Assembly (NCBI RefSeq): GCF_907164915.1
Contig: NC_061862.1
Coordinates: 82,859,718-82,923,717 of the forward strand
DNA: 64,000 nucleotides
From: Impatiens glandulifera
Taxonomy: Eukaryota; Streptophyta; Magnoliopsida; Ericales; Balsaminaceae
Direction: 5' to 3'
How positions within the stretch are numbered: the stretch's first letter is position 1; every line of letters begins with the position of its first letter. A program made the translations under genes and the position numbers. Below are positions 22,919 to 35,727 of this stretch, in pieces. The notes under the pieces were generated by a model, which made no database searches, was not told the origin of the DNA, and saw only the letters and a list, made by a program, of their open reading frames with translations.

Positions 22919-24850
22919 CTAGTTGTATCGAAGTTGTTGATGAGCATCTTCTTCTTCTGCTGGCTTCCAACAAGAGACACAATAGATGATTCTTCCTTTC
23001 CATCCCTGAATCATCCACTTCCCATCTGTATCCACTGTGAATTCCTTATGATAATTCCGTTTAACATTAGCCGCAGTCTCCTCCACGACATCCCAGTTCA
23101 AATCCTGCTGCCTGAATCCAGCCCTATGAATCCTGACTTGCCATTGTTTATATGTCTCTGGCCTCTCAATTCTCTCAAAACCCTCACAAGCCACTACATT
23201 CATGATGTCTCTCCCCATAATCTCCTCTTCGAACAACATTCTTCCCCTGTTCTCTCTTCCAACAACAACTGTATCGAACATGTCAAACCACGACGAGAAA
23301 TGGAAAATCGCCTCCCTGAATCTAGTCACAAAGAAGGGAGCACTGTACATTCCTATCATCTCTCCATGGATAAACAGATCAGGGTTTAACTTCCTTATCA
23401 CTTTCAGCAACGCGTCTCGAGGGCTGTCAAGGATTACAGTCTCGTCGAGAAGATTCCTCAGACGATTCATCGAGTTCACTATCAACAACTCCCCTGGCTT
23501 CTTCTTGACGTGGAGGAGATCTCCAGCTTCAATCTCGTCCCATTTCTTAGCTATAGAAGTGAATTTGAATGGGACTTTGAATCTCTTACAGTAAGTTGCC
23601 AGTCTACGTCCAGTCTCTTCGATCCTCTCCGCTGGCCTGAGACCCGGCTGAGGGAAGTCAATTCCGGTGATGTGTATCTTGGGTGGACCTCCGGGTCTGA
23701 AAGAGAGGTTTTGAATCAGACAAGGCCATTGGAAACCATAGAGGATACCGAAATCGATTATGTGAAGGCTATCCGCATTACCTACTAACTTCATTATCGA
23801 TTTATTCGCGTACGAATTCGATGCCTTGTTGAAAGGGGATGCGGTTACATAAAGCTGATAACCTCTCAATACATCTGCGGCGGAAATCCTTTTCCTGATG
23901 AAAGCTGCGTATGAAGTAGTTCCTGTGCCGGCCAAACGAGCTTCAAGAGCATTCGCGAAGAAATGAGCCATTCTTTGTGTACCGTTACCATAAGGAGATG
24001 AATGATTTCTTATCTGTTTTAGGATCTCATACGCGTTACGTAGATCGAAGCTAGCAGCTGATTGAGCACAATTAACAAGAAGAGTACTCAGGTCTACCGT
24101 TTCTCCTTTTCCACCAGTCTTCTTCCCGCGTGACTTTGACCTGTTCAACGATTTGATCCCAGACCGACAAATCTGAACAGTCTTATCACAGTTTTGATGG
24201 AGGTGAGGGTTTAAGATCGGACATAACAAAGCCTTATCGTATGCCTCCTGCAATTCGTCATCCGATTCATCTAGATACATCGCCAATTGCTTGTTACTCG
24301 GGCCAGCGATTTCACTATCATTACCATCATCATCATCATCGTCGTCTACTTCATGCGATTTTCTTCTCCTCCTCCTCCTGTTCCACGATCCAGTTGGCGA
24401 ATCATCGTCGCGAGCGGGAGAAATAGTGTTAGCAGATGAGAAATTCCTAAAAACCGTTTGCAAGACATAATCATGCAAATTCTTCTCATCCAGAACCAAA
24501 TCGGATGGTTTGGATTGATTCGTAACCGTGGAAGCAGAGCCAGAATCACTGGAAGTATTGTCTTCATGAGATGAAACAAGCGCTTTGTAGAAAGATTTCT
24601 CGGTGGCTTGAAGAGCGAGAATATCGGTGAACATACAAGGTTTGTTTACCAAATCCTCTTCATCCATAAGCATCTGAGTAATAAACCTGAGAGTTGCATC
24701 GCAGTCTTCTGAGAAAGAGGAACCGTTAGCAGCAGCAGCAGCAGCATCGTCATCATCTGCATCTTCGTAGATCTGGCCTTCAAGATTCAATCTAGTGGCA
24801 GGAACGTTTCTGCTCAAAGAAGGACCTGAAATTCCTCTTGATATCGCCAT
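22919..24850 (-). CDS. GRAS-domain transcriptional regulator, LISCL/SCL14-33 type
   Basis: Single intronless frame of 643 residues, typical of GRAS genes. The variable N-terminal half carries the LISCL-subfamily signature LRFITQMLMDEEDL and KPCMFTDILALQATEKSFY, plus a poly-Asp stretch (about residues 170-180). The GRAS domain spans about 255-640. It has leucine-rich region I (VDLSTLLVNCAQSAA), the VHIID motif as LHIIDFGILYGFQWPCLIQ, the PFYRE region (VILDSPRDALLKVIRKLNPD), APFFVTRFREAIFHFSSWFD and the SAW end (WKGRIIYCVSCW). Members are nuclear co-regulators; SCL14-like proteins work with TGA bZIP factors in stress and detoxification responses. The first Met at 24850 is preceded by an AT-rich leader with no upstream in-frame extension. 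All motifs are intact. Confidence 0.95.
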   Translation of the reverse strand: MAISRGISGPSLSRNVPATRLNLEGQIYEDADDDDAAAAAANGSSFSEDCDATLRFITQMLMDEEDLVNKPCMFTDILALQATEKSFYKALVSSHEDNTSSDSGSASTVTNQSKPSDLVLDEKNLHDYVLQTVFRNFSSANTISPARDDDSPTGSWNRRRRRRKSHEVDDDDDDDGNDSEIAGPSNKQLAMYLDESDDELQEAYDKALLCPILNPHLHQNCDKTVQICRSGIKSLNRSKSRGKKTGGKGETVDLSTLLVNCAQSAASFDLRNAYEILKQIRNHSSPYGNGTQRMAHFFANALEARLAGTGTTSYAAFIRKRISAADVLRGYQLYVTASPFNKASNSYANKSIMKLVGNADSLHIIDFGILYGFQWPCLIQNLSFRPGGPPKIHITGIDFPQPGLRPAERIEETGRRLATYCKRFKVPFKFTSIAKKWDEIEAGDLLHVKKKPGELLIVNSMNRLRNLLDETVILDSPRDALLKVIRKLNPDLFIHGEMIGMYSAPFFVTRFREAIFHFSSWFDMFDTVVVGRENRGRMLFEEEIMGRDIMNVVACEGFERIERPETYKQWQVRIHRAGFRQQDLNWDVVEETAANVKRNYHKEFTVDTDGKWMIQGWKGRIIYCVSCWKPAEEEDAHQQLRYN

Positions 24851-25964
24851 TAATCAATCATCTAAGTAGATTATAGAAGATTGTTTCTCAAGTCTGAATT
24901 CGAGATTTTGAGTTCAGAAGAGAGAGAAATAATGAAGGTGAAGACGACGGCGTGAGTTTATACCTCATTTGACTATTCGTCCATATTTATGCAATATTCT
25001 AACTATTAGTAATTAAATAATTTATTACTTTTTACCTTTCTTCTTTAACAATTTTGTTTTTTTGCACGTGCTTTTTCATTTTTCCAATTGGTTTTTTTTT
25101 ATAATTATATATATTTAAGAGTAATTATAAAACGAGATTTTATGTTAGAAGTGTCGTGAAGACGTAAAAACACGTTAGTGGACTTGAAATCTAATAGTAG
25201 AGATATATTGCTAACCAGGAATGTCGAACTCAAGTCACAGCTTGAGCTCGACTCGATTAAGTATATTTTAACTTGACTCGAACTAAATCTCGAACAAGTT
25301 TGTAAATTTGAGCTCGACTCGACTATTTACCTACAAGTTCGGCTTGATTCGAAAATTTTGAACTAAAATTAAAATTTTTAAATATTTGTGAAGAAAAAAT
25401 ATTTATTTTAAGTTTTAGGTTTTAATATTATAATAATAAAAATTTATTATTAGGCTTGAAAAAACTCGAAAAGTTATCGAGCAATTATTATATTAGCTGC
25501 AGCTCGACTCGAATATTAAACGAATCCACTCGAGCTCGATTCGAACTTAGTCAAAGTCAACACAAGCAATAATGTTAACACATCCTCTCAACTTAATGAA
25601 ACCAAATTTTTACTATTTATCATTACTCTTAAATATATATATATATAATTATAAAATAAATTAATATTTATATTTATATTAGGACATAAGAGTTACAAAT
25701 TAAATAATTGATTATTTTATTATTTTTTGTTTAGTTATACATAAAAATTTGGAGTAATTTTAAGTAATCCTGAAACTTTCAAATAGGGTCATGGGTCCTA
25801 TTCGAAAGTTTTAGAATTTTTTATTTATTTATTTTAAAATTATATTATTTAATATTTTATTAAAGTGTTAATTTTATGAAATAATATTTTAAAATATAAT
25901 TTAATTATGAATATATTAAAAGATTAAATAACATTAGATCTTACATTATACTATACGGCTATGT
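24851..25964. other. GRAS upstream region and CTCGAGCTCGACTCG-rich repeat relic
   Basis: 24851-24960 is the probable 5' leader (GA-rich, agaagagagagaaat). 25225-25560 contains many gagctcgactcg / cgaactcgac variants in both orientations, the pattern of subterminal repeats of plant hAT-type non-autonomous elements. No gene is seen. Confidence 0.4.
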
Positions 25965-26785
25965 TTGTTATGGGGTATAACACCCTATAGTAAATTATAG
26001 GAGTTGTTTGGTGAATTAATATTTATATGAATAGTATTATTTAAGTATAATTTATACTTTGAAATGGGTATAAAATAATACCTACTATCACCATGTACAA
26101 GAAGGTATAAAAATTTATATTACTCTTTTATTCTTTAATTTTATAAAACTATTCAGATTTTTTGTGGTATTATATTTAAAATATAATAATAATAATAAAC
26201 TATAACTAAATTAATTTATATTTAACTATATTTAATTATCTAATTTAAATAATAATATTAATAAATAAACAATTATACCATTATAATTTCAATATTATTT
26301 AAATATACAAATATCTATAATGATACAAAATTTTTAAATATAATTATTAAATATTAAATAATATATAAATTTTATTTATATAACTATATAAATTAAATTA
26401 TATGAAATTATATATAAAATAATATATACTGTATAATAGTATTATTTATTTTTACAATGAATTTATATGATAATTAAATATTATTTTTATTAATTTTAAT
26501 ATAGTTAATCATTAAAACTATCTATAAGATAAATATTGAAATAATAAATAAAAATAATTTATATAAATAAGGGTAAAATAGTCTTTTACATTTTTTACTA
26601 TTTTTTTATACCACCAACCAAACACAAAATAATAAAACCTATTTAATTTATACATATTTTATTTTCTCAACCAAACACTAATAACCTATATAATTTAGAC
26701 ATCTTAATACCTCCTTACAATTTATACCCCTTACAACTTATACTTATATAACTAATATCGCTTACCAAACGCTACACGTCTATAT
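25965..26785. mobile_element. Possible MITE-like element
   Basis: The left end ggctatgtttgttatgggg and the reverse complement of the right end (gtgtagcgtttggtaagc) are loosely similar. The region between is extremely AT-rich and non-coding. Target duplication was not confirmed. Confidence 0.25.
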
Positions 26786-28487
26786 ATTTTTAAATGTTTA
26801 AATTTTCTTAAAGCAATTTTAAGATTAATAATAAAAAAAATATTTTAGGTTCTTTCAATTAGTCAATATTTGTCATTTAGTCAATTCATAGTCAACTTAA
26901 ACATTTAATTTCCTAGCCACTAAATTTTCTTTCAAAATATTGTTTAAATTCTTATATTAGTCTAAACTCAGGTTGACGGCTAGCATATTTGTATGTATTC
27001 GAATATTTATATTAGACCAAATAAATTAGGTTGAATTAAAAAATCTTAAGAAATTGTTTAGTGCAATTATTTTAGTTGCGAGATAAAACAAATTTGAATC
27101 GACTCATTTCTTTTGTGAAAACTTTGAGATGCGTTCAGGGATGGATCTATGTAAGGGTTCGGATGGGCTGAAACCACTCCGAATTTTTTTTTTACGGTGA
27201 AAATTTTACATTTCTCATAGTTTTTCAATAGAATTCACTATTTTATTTATTTAATTATTAAAAAAATTATAAAACTTACATTGATTCACTCGTTTTATTT
27301 AAAACTTTCTCGTTATTTATTTAATCCCACCCTAATTTTTTTTAGCTCACCCACCACCGAATGCGTCGTGATAACGACTAATAATTTTTTATAATTGAAT
27401 TGGTTATATGATTTGATGGATGAGTTAATTAGTTAACTATTTCATCCATGTTTTGCACATTATTTTTCACACTTGTCAAATATGTTGATATTTCTCATTG
27501 ATTGAGATTAATACATTGTGAGATGATAAAACAAAAGGTACTTCATCAAAATATCATTAACTATATGTGTAATAACATTTGGAACAATTTCTAGAAAATT
27601 AGAATAACAAAATGTATTAATATAGTGTTCTTCGGCTAAAAGTTAATATAATTCATCGAAATTATGACTTTCACTCCCACTAATTAAGACCTCTTTCACC
27701 TAAATTATGTTAATTAATTTGTTACCAGATTAATATTTATAATAATATGTAATAATCTAATATATCTTGCCTAATTAACCGTCTATACATTAATGAGAAT
27801 ACTTTTTTTTTTTTATAAAGGAAAATCATATAAATTATTAATCTGACAAGTCTTTAGAGAGAAACACTAGTTGATATTATTTAAACAAATACCTACTTAA
27901 TAATTGAGTGAACATAATATTTTGTAACACCAGTGATCCACATTATAAAACAAGAAAATCTTGACCATGGGATATATTATCGAATTATTAGGAAAATTTA
28001 CGATCTACACGAATAAAAATATAAACAAAAAAAATTTAAAAAGAAATTTTAATAATATGTATTCAATGTTTAAATCTTAATAAATCACGAATAATATATT
28101 AAAATAAATAATAGAACACTTTCATTTAACATTTTATTCACTTCGGTAAAACAACTCATTTTTCTCGCATATCTCATCATATTTTTTTTTTCTAATTAAT
28201 ATCTTATCTCGTGATCTTACACTTTCATTTTAGTCTATCAAATATCTTATTCATATTTTTTTAATATATAGCATCGTGACCTCATACTTTGGTCAATCAA
28301 ATATTTGATTTATATTTTTTAACCACTTTCAATTGTTACCGGCCTATTATCTATCGGCAAATCACATCTCAATCACACTTAGTTAAATGGTTGTACTTGT
28401 TTTTGTTAGTTTGCAAGTTCGAAATATACATAACTGTTGTAAGTTTATGAGCGGGTCAATCTACATTCTGATCAAAGTATTCATTTA

Positions 28488-28534
<47 letters not shown>

Positions 28535-29569
28535 AAATTAACCAATACTTTCGACCTGACAATCCAGACACTTTAAAATTTTAAAAATTAAACATTCTTA
28601 TGTTTATATATTATACTCATGTTTTGTAATTGATCATTAGAGCTTGACTGACGACATGATAAATTCACCCATTTGAATTTTTTTTAGTTAGAATATAAAT
28701 AATAAAAAATTACCTATTAGCCAAGTATCTAGATCAAATATATCAAATGGTTAACTAAAAATAAAATTTATTTTTATAATCAATCTTTTAAACTATATTA
28801 AACTGATTTTAAAAAAAAAATATGAATATTAAAAATAAAATAAAATAAAAGTGTGATTAGATTGAATGCATAGTTTAAATCATTGCTTATCTTGTTGGTT
28901 TAACGTTTTTCTGTTTAAACGACATCTTTCAGCACAATGTTCAAAAGTTTTTAAATATTATTTTAATTTTTTTCTCAATTCTTAACAGTTTCTTTGCTTT
29001 ATTCTACCATATAGAATAAGCAAATATTCGGAAAATCAAAAATAATACAAACATGCAAGTCTAATTAATTACAACAAAATGAATTAACAAGTTTAACAAA
29101 TTAAATTTATCTCATTTTAAAATTGCTTATCTTCGTGACTTCGGAGTATTATTATTATTATGTAATAGTAGTTGAAAATTTGGAAGGTCATTGCAAACTA
29201 TCATGTCTTGAGTTGCATTCCTACTCGGCTAATCTATGCACATCGCTTTCTCGGAGTTAGTTCAGGTCTTTGCTAATGATATGAGTCGTTCAAATAGTCT
29301 TTATCCTATGATATATATTAAACTAGTTCCAAATTTTGTTTTTGCTATTAATGAGTTAAGTAAATATTTGTTGCACGAGAGGAAATAAAGAGATCGAAAG
29401 CCCTTAGTACATGTGACTTTTGGAGAAGTTAATGAATTAACTAAGCAAAAAGATTTTAACAGATTATCATATTGTTGAGGCACGTAATAAGCTAAAAGAG
29501 CAGACAAAAGTTATCGGGAAGGAGCTCGAGTTAGCGATTGACAACTAGTACACAACCTTTTGGTGGAGA
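26786..29569. other. Gene-poor AT-rich spacer
   Basis: No convincing coding frame. A GC-richer patch at 27128-27365 (ggatggatctatgtaagggttcg ... ctcacccaccaccga) resembles 11170-11410 in wording, so the two may be pieces of one repeat family. Confidence 0.4.
28492..28532. repeat. (TA)n microsatellite
   Basis: TA run of about 40 bases. Confidence 0.95.
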
Positions 29570-30460
29570 TGATATTGGGGAGGATGAAATGATGGAAGAG
29601 TGTGTAAAAAAGTTGGAGGAGTTTTTGGATCTAAGGTATTGAAGAAGATTTGTAGCACTAACTAGATGCGAATTTAACTAAAAATTTTCAATAAATCTTA
29701 TTATTGGATAGTTCGAAAAAAATCAAGAAGGAAGTTAAAATTGCTGAAATATAATGTAATTGTGATGTAGTATATTGAATATGTTGTGAAGGTGTTGAAG
29801 CAATATTTTTTTTTTAAGAAATTATTCATGAACTATGAACTGATGAAAGTGAGAGAAAGATATCCAAATAGTTGGAGGAGTTTGAGTTCTTATAAAGTAT
29901 TGTTTTTGTTTCCTAAAATTTCTCCTTGAAGAAAATTTTGGATTGTAACATTAGTTAGATGTAGTTTTTTTTATACAAATTGGATATTTTGGTAGTTGTG
30001 ATTGTGATGTAGAAAATGATAGAGGAGAGTGTAGAGGAAATTTAATTCTTGGATTGATGAAAGAACATCAAGAACTTTGTTGAAAATAAATAAATATATT
30101 TTGTGATTGTCATTTACGATATTGAGTCTGTAGTGAAGAGATGATCATACATGATTTTTTTTAAAGAAATTCTTAATAAATCGAGGAAATATATGGAAAA
30201 AAAGATATCTAAAGTGGTTGAAGGAGTTTGACGGATTTTATGATGTATTGTTTATATTTCTTAAATTTCTCTTAAAGAAAATTTGAATTATAGCCTAGAT
30301 AGATGTAGATTCTAGAAATCCAATTCTTCCCCAACTACGAATGTGATGTAGAAAATAAAGTTAGTTATAAAAGTGATGATGCACCAACTTTTGTCAAAAT
30401 AAACTCTTAATGAACCAATGTAAAATATTTAAAGTGGTTAGAGGAACACAGTTAAATTAA
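29570..30460. repeat. Diverged direct repeats, spacing about 260-350 bp
   Basis: Three to four related segments share gttggaggagttt (29611, 29873, and 30221 with one change) and later ttgtgatgtag (29761, 30007, 30345). Spacing is irregular and the copies are old. No protein is recognised. Confidence 0.5.
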
Positions 30461-30659
30461 ATAAAGATGAATATGATACTTACTCAAATAAATTTTAGAA
30501 TTATTGTTATCAAATAACTCAAATTTTTTATTTATATGAATATGAAAAATATAGACACCATCTTCTTTAATTTTATTAAAATTATCAATACATATCATTA
30601 TAATGATAGTACGACACTTTTATATATATATGGTAGTAGTATAATTGCTCATTTATCAT

Positions 30660-30704
<45 letters not shown>

Positions 30705-31229
30705 CCATGATTTGTGTTAAAATAAGATTATGATTTTCACATTAAAATGTAACTAAAACAAAAATTAATGTCAAATCAATCTTCCTTTATTCCAAGTTCA
30801 ACTCATATGATGGATGACCCATGAAAATTTTATTTTATCTTATTTTTTTGTTTTTCATATTTTATATTAAATAAATTTATCATAAAAATGTTTTAAAAAT
30901 TCATCACAAATTATTGTTAAATAAATATATTGATATTAGAATTTAACTTATTTCATACAAATATTATATTGGTAATATATAAATATTGTACAAGGCAAAA
31001 TTTGATATCCAATAATGCAATAATATGATCTTGGTTAGATTAAGTTAAATATAAAAAAATAAAAATAAATAATTAAAAGAAAAATTAATTAATTAAGTTA
31101 TATAAGAAAAATGTTTTAATCGATTAAAATGAACTTAGGTGAATAAAAATAAGTTTAATCAGTACGATATAGTTTTAATGTTTTAATTATGTGTTAATAA
31201 GTGAATAAAACTAAATTGTGCAAATGTCT
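30461..31229. other. AT-rich spacer with a (TA)n tract
   Basis: Contains a TA run at 30666-30703 and otherwise no feature that I can support. Confidence 0.5.
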
Positions 31230-31344
31230 AATGCACAGGTATAGCTCAAAAAGCGCGATCAAACGTCTCTCTTCAACAGCAGTATGAAGAAGTGCGAGCA
31301 GACGCATTGTTTCAACAGCAGTCTGAAAAAGCGCGAGTAGACGC
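31230..31344 (+). repeat. 39-bp tandem repeat, left part (split by Copia insertion)
   Basis: About two and a half units upstream of the Copia element. In one plus frame they read NVSLQQQYEEVRA then DALFQQQSEKARV. The array resumes at 36095 directly after the retroelement and its target duplication. Confidence 0.8.
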
Positions 31345-31712
31345 TGTTGGGATTTGTATCTCCCAAATTCGACCTGCTTAAAAACAATCTGTAAAAACAC
31401 AAGAAAGAAGAACACAAGAACACACAGATTTATAGTGGTTCACTCAAATTGAGCTACATCCACTTCAGCCACCACCAGATTTACTATGAAGAAGAAGAAG
31501 GAATACAGAGTTTTTTGCCTCACACTTTATCTCTCTAGAATTCAGTCTTAACAATGTAAACCCTTAATAATCACATATTTATAGGGTAAACATTCAAGTA
31601 ATAAACCTAAATAACTTTGGTCAGGCCCAAACCCAAAAATCAAAAAGAAAACCCAATAAACTCTAATTAACAATGTAGAGTTTATTATAAGTGTAGGCTC
31701 CATAACGCAACA
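31345..31712 (-). repeat. 3' LTR of the Copia element
   Basis: A 368 bp LTR, TG...CA ends, about 96% identical to the right LTR. Confidence 0.95.
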
Positions 31713-31774
31713 ATCTCCCACTTGGAGACTAACTTCATCATCTCTCGATCGGTGGCGGCTTTCCATCCAATGTC

Positions 31775-34700
31775 TTAACGAAGAAGACCAACTGAAGTTG
31801 CACACAACTTTAGTTTCTCATTTGTCACAGATTTCGTCAACATATCAGTTGGATTCTCACTCTCAGGAATCTTCTTAAGAGCTAATACTCCATCTTCTAA
31901 AGTTGACCGGATGAAATGATAACGAACCTCTATATGCTTTGTCCTGCCATGATAAACAAGATTCTTTGCCAAATGAATGGCACTCTAACTGTCGCATCGC
32001 AACACACTTCCCTCGCAGTCATGACCCAATTCTCGCAAAAAGGGTTGTAACCACATCATTTCCTTAGCAGCTTCTGTCACAACAACATACTCTGCCTCAT
32101 AACTAGAAAGAGAAACAATCTCTTGTAATTTTGAAACCCAACTGATTGCAGTACCTCCCAGAGTATAAATGTACCTTGTTGTGCTCTTCCTACTATCAAC
32201 ATCACCACCATTGTCAGCATCAACATATCCTTCCAAACCCATATTAGACTTTCGAAAACACAAAGTGAGACCCGTACTTCCTCTTAAGTATCATAGTATC
32301 CACTTTACTTCTTCCCAATGTTGTCTACCCGGGTTGCTCATGAATCTGCTAACAACTCCCATTGCATGTGTTATGTCTGGTCTTGTGCAAACCATCGCAT
32401 ACATAATAGAACCAATGGTAGAGGCATACGAAACAGTGGCCATGTAATTTTTCTCTTCCTCTGTTGAAGGCAACTGATCTTTAGATAGTCTGAAGTGACT
32501 AGCTAAGGGGGTAGTAACTGGTTTTGCATCATACAAGTTAAACCTGCTAAGAACTTTCTTCACATATTCTTCTTGTGAAAGGTTGAGAACTTATTCATCC
32601 CTGAAAATTCTTATCCCAGGGATTTGTTTAGCAGCACCCAAATCCTTCATTGCAAACTTTTCAGACAACTCTTTCTTGAGCTTGTTAATCTCATACAAGC
32701 TTGCTCCAGCAATCAACATGTCATCAACGTAGAGGAGCGGAATAATGTATGATTTATCAAATCTCTTGATATAACAACAATGATCAGCTTCACACCTTAG
32801 AAAATTGTTACTTTTCATGAAGCTATCGAACTTCTTGTACCATTGCCTTGGAGCCTGTTTCAAACCATACAGACTCTTCTGAAGCTTACACATAAGCTCA
32901 TCTTTTCCTTTGATTTCAAATCCTTCTGGTTGTCGCATATAAATCTCTTCATCTAAATCACCATGAAGAAAAGCAGTTTTGACATCCATTTGTTGAAGAT
33001 GAAGGTCTTCTTTCACAACCAAACTCAAAATAGTTCTGATTGTCATCAATTTAACTACTGGAGAGAAGATTTCATTGTAGTCAATACCTTCTTTCTGTTG
33101 AAATCCTTCACAACCAACCTTGCCTTGTACCTCATGGTTTTATCATGTTCTTCTTTAATCCTGAAGATCCATTTGTTGTGAAGTGCTTTTTTTCCCTTTG
33201 GTAGCTCAGTGAGATCCCAAGTCTGATTCAACATCAAAGAATTCATCTCATCTTTCATAACAGACTCCCACTTAATCGATTCATCAGATTGTATTGTTTC
33301 CTCATAACATTCAGGTTCACCTCTATCTGTCAACAAGATATAGTTCAGAGATGGAGACCACCTCTCAACTGGTTTTCGATTCCTTGATGATCTTCTCAAC
33401 TGTATAACTGGTGTTTGCTGATTTACCTCTGGGGCCACGTTCTCAATGATTTCATCTTCAACAACACATTGTTCTTCTTCGACAAACGGTATATATTCAG
33501 CTGAAAATTCTCTCAAATCGACTGTACCAATCTCTTCCAACTTGGAATCACCATCTGATGTCTTTCCAACACAATCTTTGTAAAGAACCTGTTCATTGAA
33601 GATAACATTTCTGCTACTAATGATCTTCCGATTTTGATTATCTCAAAAACGATAACCAAACTCGATATCACCATAACCAATGAAAAAATATTTATTAGAC
33701 TTTGAATCAAGATTGCTCCTATCACATTCATTAATATGAACATATGATAAACAACCAAACACTTTCAAATAAGAAAGGTTTACCTTTTCATTGCTCTAGC
33801 CTTCTTCAGGAATTCTGAATTCAAGAGGAATAGAGGGTCCCCTGTTTATCAAATAGGCAGCAGTATTGATAGCTTTTGCCCAGAAGGTTTTAGGCAGCCC
33901 TGCATGCAATCTCATGCTTCTAGCACGCTCGTTCAATGTTCGATTCATTCGTTCATCTACTACATTCTCTTGAGGCGTTCAGGGAACAGTCTTCACCATA
34001 CTAATCCCATTCACAACACAATACTCTTTGAAATCTGAATTGATATATTCACCTCCGTTGTCGGATCTCAAACACTTAACTTTCTAATTTGTTTCATTTT
34101 CAACCAAAGCCTTCCATTTCTTGAAAATAGCAAATACTTTAGACTTGTGTGCTTCATAAAATATACTCATACCTTTCTTGTCGAATCATCTATAAATGTC
34201 ACGTAGTATTGTGATCCGCTAATAGAAGAAACAGGTGCAGGTCCCCACACATCAGTGTGTTCCAACTCTAGCCTTTCTTTCTTGAACTCCTTCCCAATTT
34301 TTAAGAAACTCACTCGTTTCTGTTTTCCAAGAATGCAAGTTTCACATAACTGATGTTCAACAGACTTCAGTTTTGGAATCTATCAATTCTTCAAAAGAAT
34401 TTCATCCCTTTTTCGCTCATATGGCCCAACCTGCAATGCCACAGCTCACTATTCTTCGACTCATCAACTACAGCAGCAATTGATTCTCTGCAAGTTGAAG
34501 TCGTGTATAATGTTCTAATTTTGTGACCTCGAGCAACAACTATTGCTCCTTTAGTCACCTTCCACGCACCATTTCCACAACTGAAATTGTGACCTTCTTC
34601 GTCAAGTTGTGTAACAGAGATCAAATTGTGCATTAAACCTGGAATGTGTCTTCACCTTATTAATCTTCCAAACAGAACCATTTGCCATCTTCAATTTGAT

Positions 34701-35684
34701 GTCTCCCATGCCAACAATATCTAGTGGATCACCATCTGCGAGATAAACTTTCCCACAGTTTCCAGCCACATAATTCTCCATTAATTTTTTGTGGGCAGTG
34801 GTGTGGAAAAACGCTCTTGAGTCCAAAACCCATGAATCTATCGGGCTATCAACAGACAGAAGTAATGCATTAGTGACAGATTTTATAACAACGTTGGCTG
34901 CATCATTTTTATCATCACCATTTTTCTTCGGTACTTTTCAGTTCCTCTTTAAATGACCCTGTTTACCACAATTCCAGTACTCAAATGTCCGTCCAGACTT
35001 GGACTGACTCCTCCTGCTCCTTGACATAGACCTGCTCTTACCTCGGTTGAAATTTCTATCATTATCTCTACCCATGTTTTCTACATTCAGAGCAGAACCT
35101 TTGAATGTTTCACCAGAATCAATTTTATGAACCTCTTCAGCAAGAATACGATCTCTAACTTCAACAAATTTCAGTTTAGCATTTCCAACTGAATTATTAA
35201 TTGCTGCCCTCATAGGTTCTCAATTATTTGGTAGAGATGCTAACAAAATCAGGGCACTAACTTCATCCCCAAAATCAATCTCAACAGATAGCAATTGATT
35301 CACAATTGTATTGAATTCATTCAAATGAGTAGTGACAGAAGTACCATCAACCATTCTTAAGTAAAAGAGTCTTTTCATTAAGTGTACCTTGTTGTTAGCA
35401 GATGGTTTCTCATACATATCAGAAAGAGCTTTCATCAGACATATGGTGGTCTTCTCCTTTGCTATATTGTGAGCAACTGTCTTGGCTAGCGTCAATCGGT
35501 CAACTCCCAAAATCTGTCTATCAAGGAGTTTCCATTCAGCTTCATCCATCTTCTCTGGTTTCTCACTCAAAGGAACATGAAGCTTCTTTTCATAGAGATA
35601 ATCTTCAATCTGCATTCTCCAGAAGGCATAATCTGTCTCATCAAATCTTCCAATCCCATGTTATATACTGTTCTCACTTGTCAT
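31775..35684 (-). pseudogene. Copia gag-pol polyprotein, broken
   Basis: Order on minus: gag from an ATG at about 35684 (early stop after seven codons); zinc knuckle region YWNCGKQGHLK near 34960-34980, whose first and last Cys are lost; protease VLDSRAFFHTT near 34810 with the catalytic DSGA changed to DSRA; GAG-pre-integrase ELWHCRLGHMSEKGM; integrase remains (34.4-33.5 kb); RT with DVKTAFLHGDL, YGLKQAPRQWY and the intact catalytic YVDDM; RNase H with DADNGGDVDSRKSTT and ending ATSVGLLR. Premature stops after FRDE, EVKWIL and RCDS each look like a single C-to-T change (Gln, Arg, Gln codons). One frameshift near 33095 fits loss of one G. Not functional. Confidence 0.9.
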
Positions 35685-35727
35685 TGTTTCCAATGCTCAG
35701 ATCTAGTCTAGCTGCTCTGATGCCAGT

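Noticed and set aside
22895..23788. Plus-strand frames of 92-164 codons under the GRAS gene
   Set aside because: Antisense shadows of a strongly conserved coding region.
24241..24426. His-rich plus-strand frame
   Set aside because: Antisense of the poly-Asp and Arg-rich segment of the GRAS N-terminus.
30536..30733. Short plus-strand frame across a TA microsatellite
   Set aside because: The Ile-Tyr repeat is only the translation of (TA)n.
31194..31415. Minus-strand frame with RLLALLHTAVEER-type repeats
   Set aside because: Reverse reading of the 39-bp array. The plus-frame Gln/Glu/Ala version is more protein-like, and this frame runs into the LTR.
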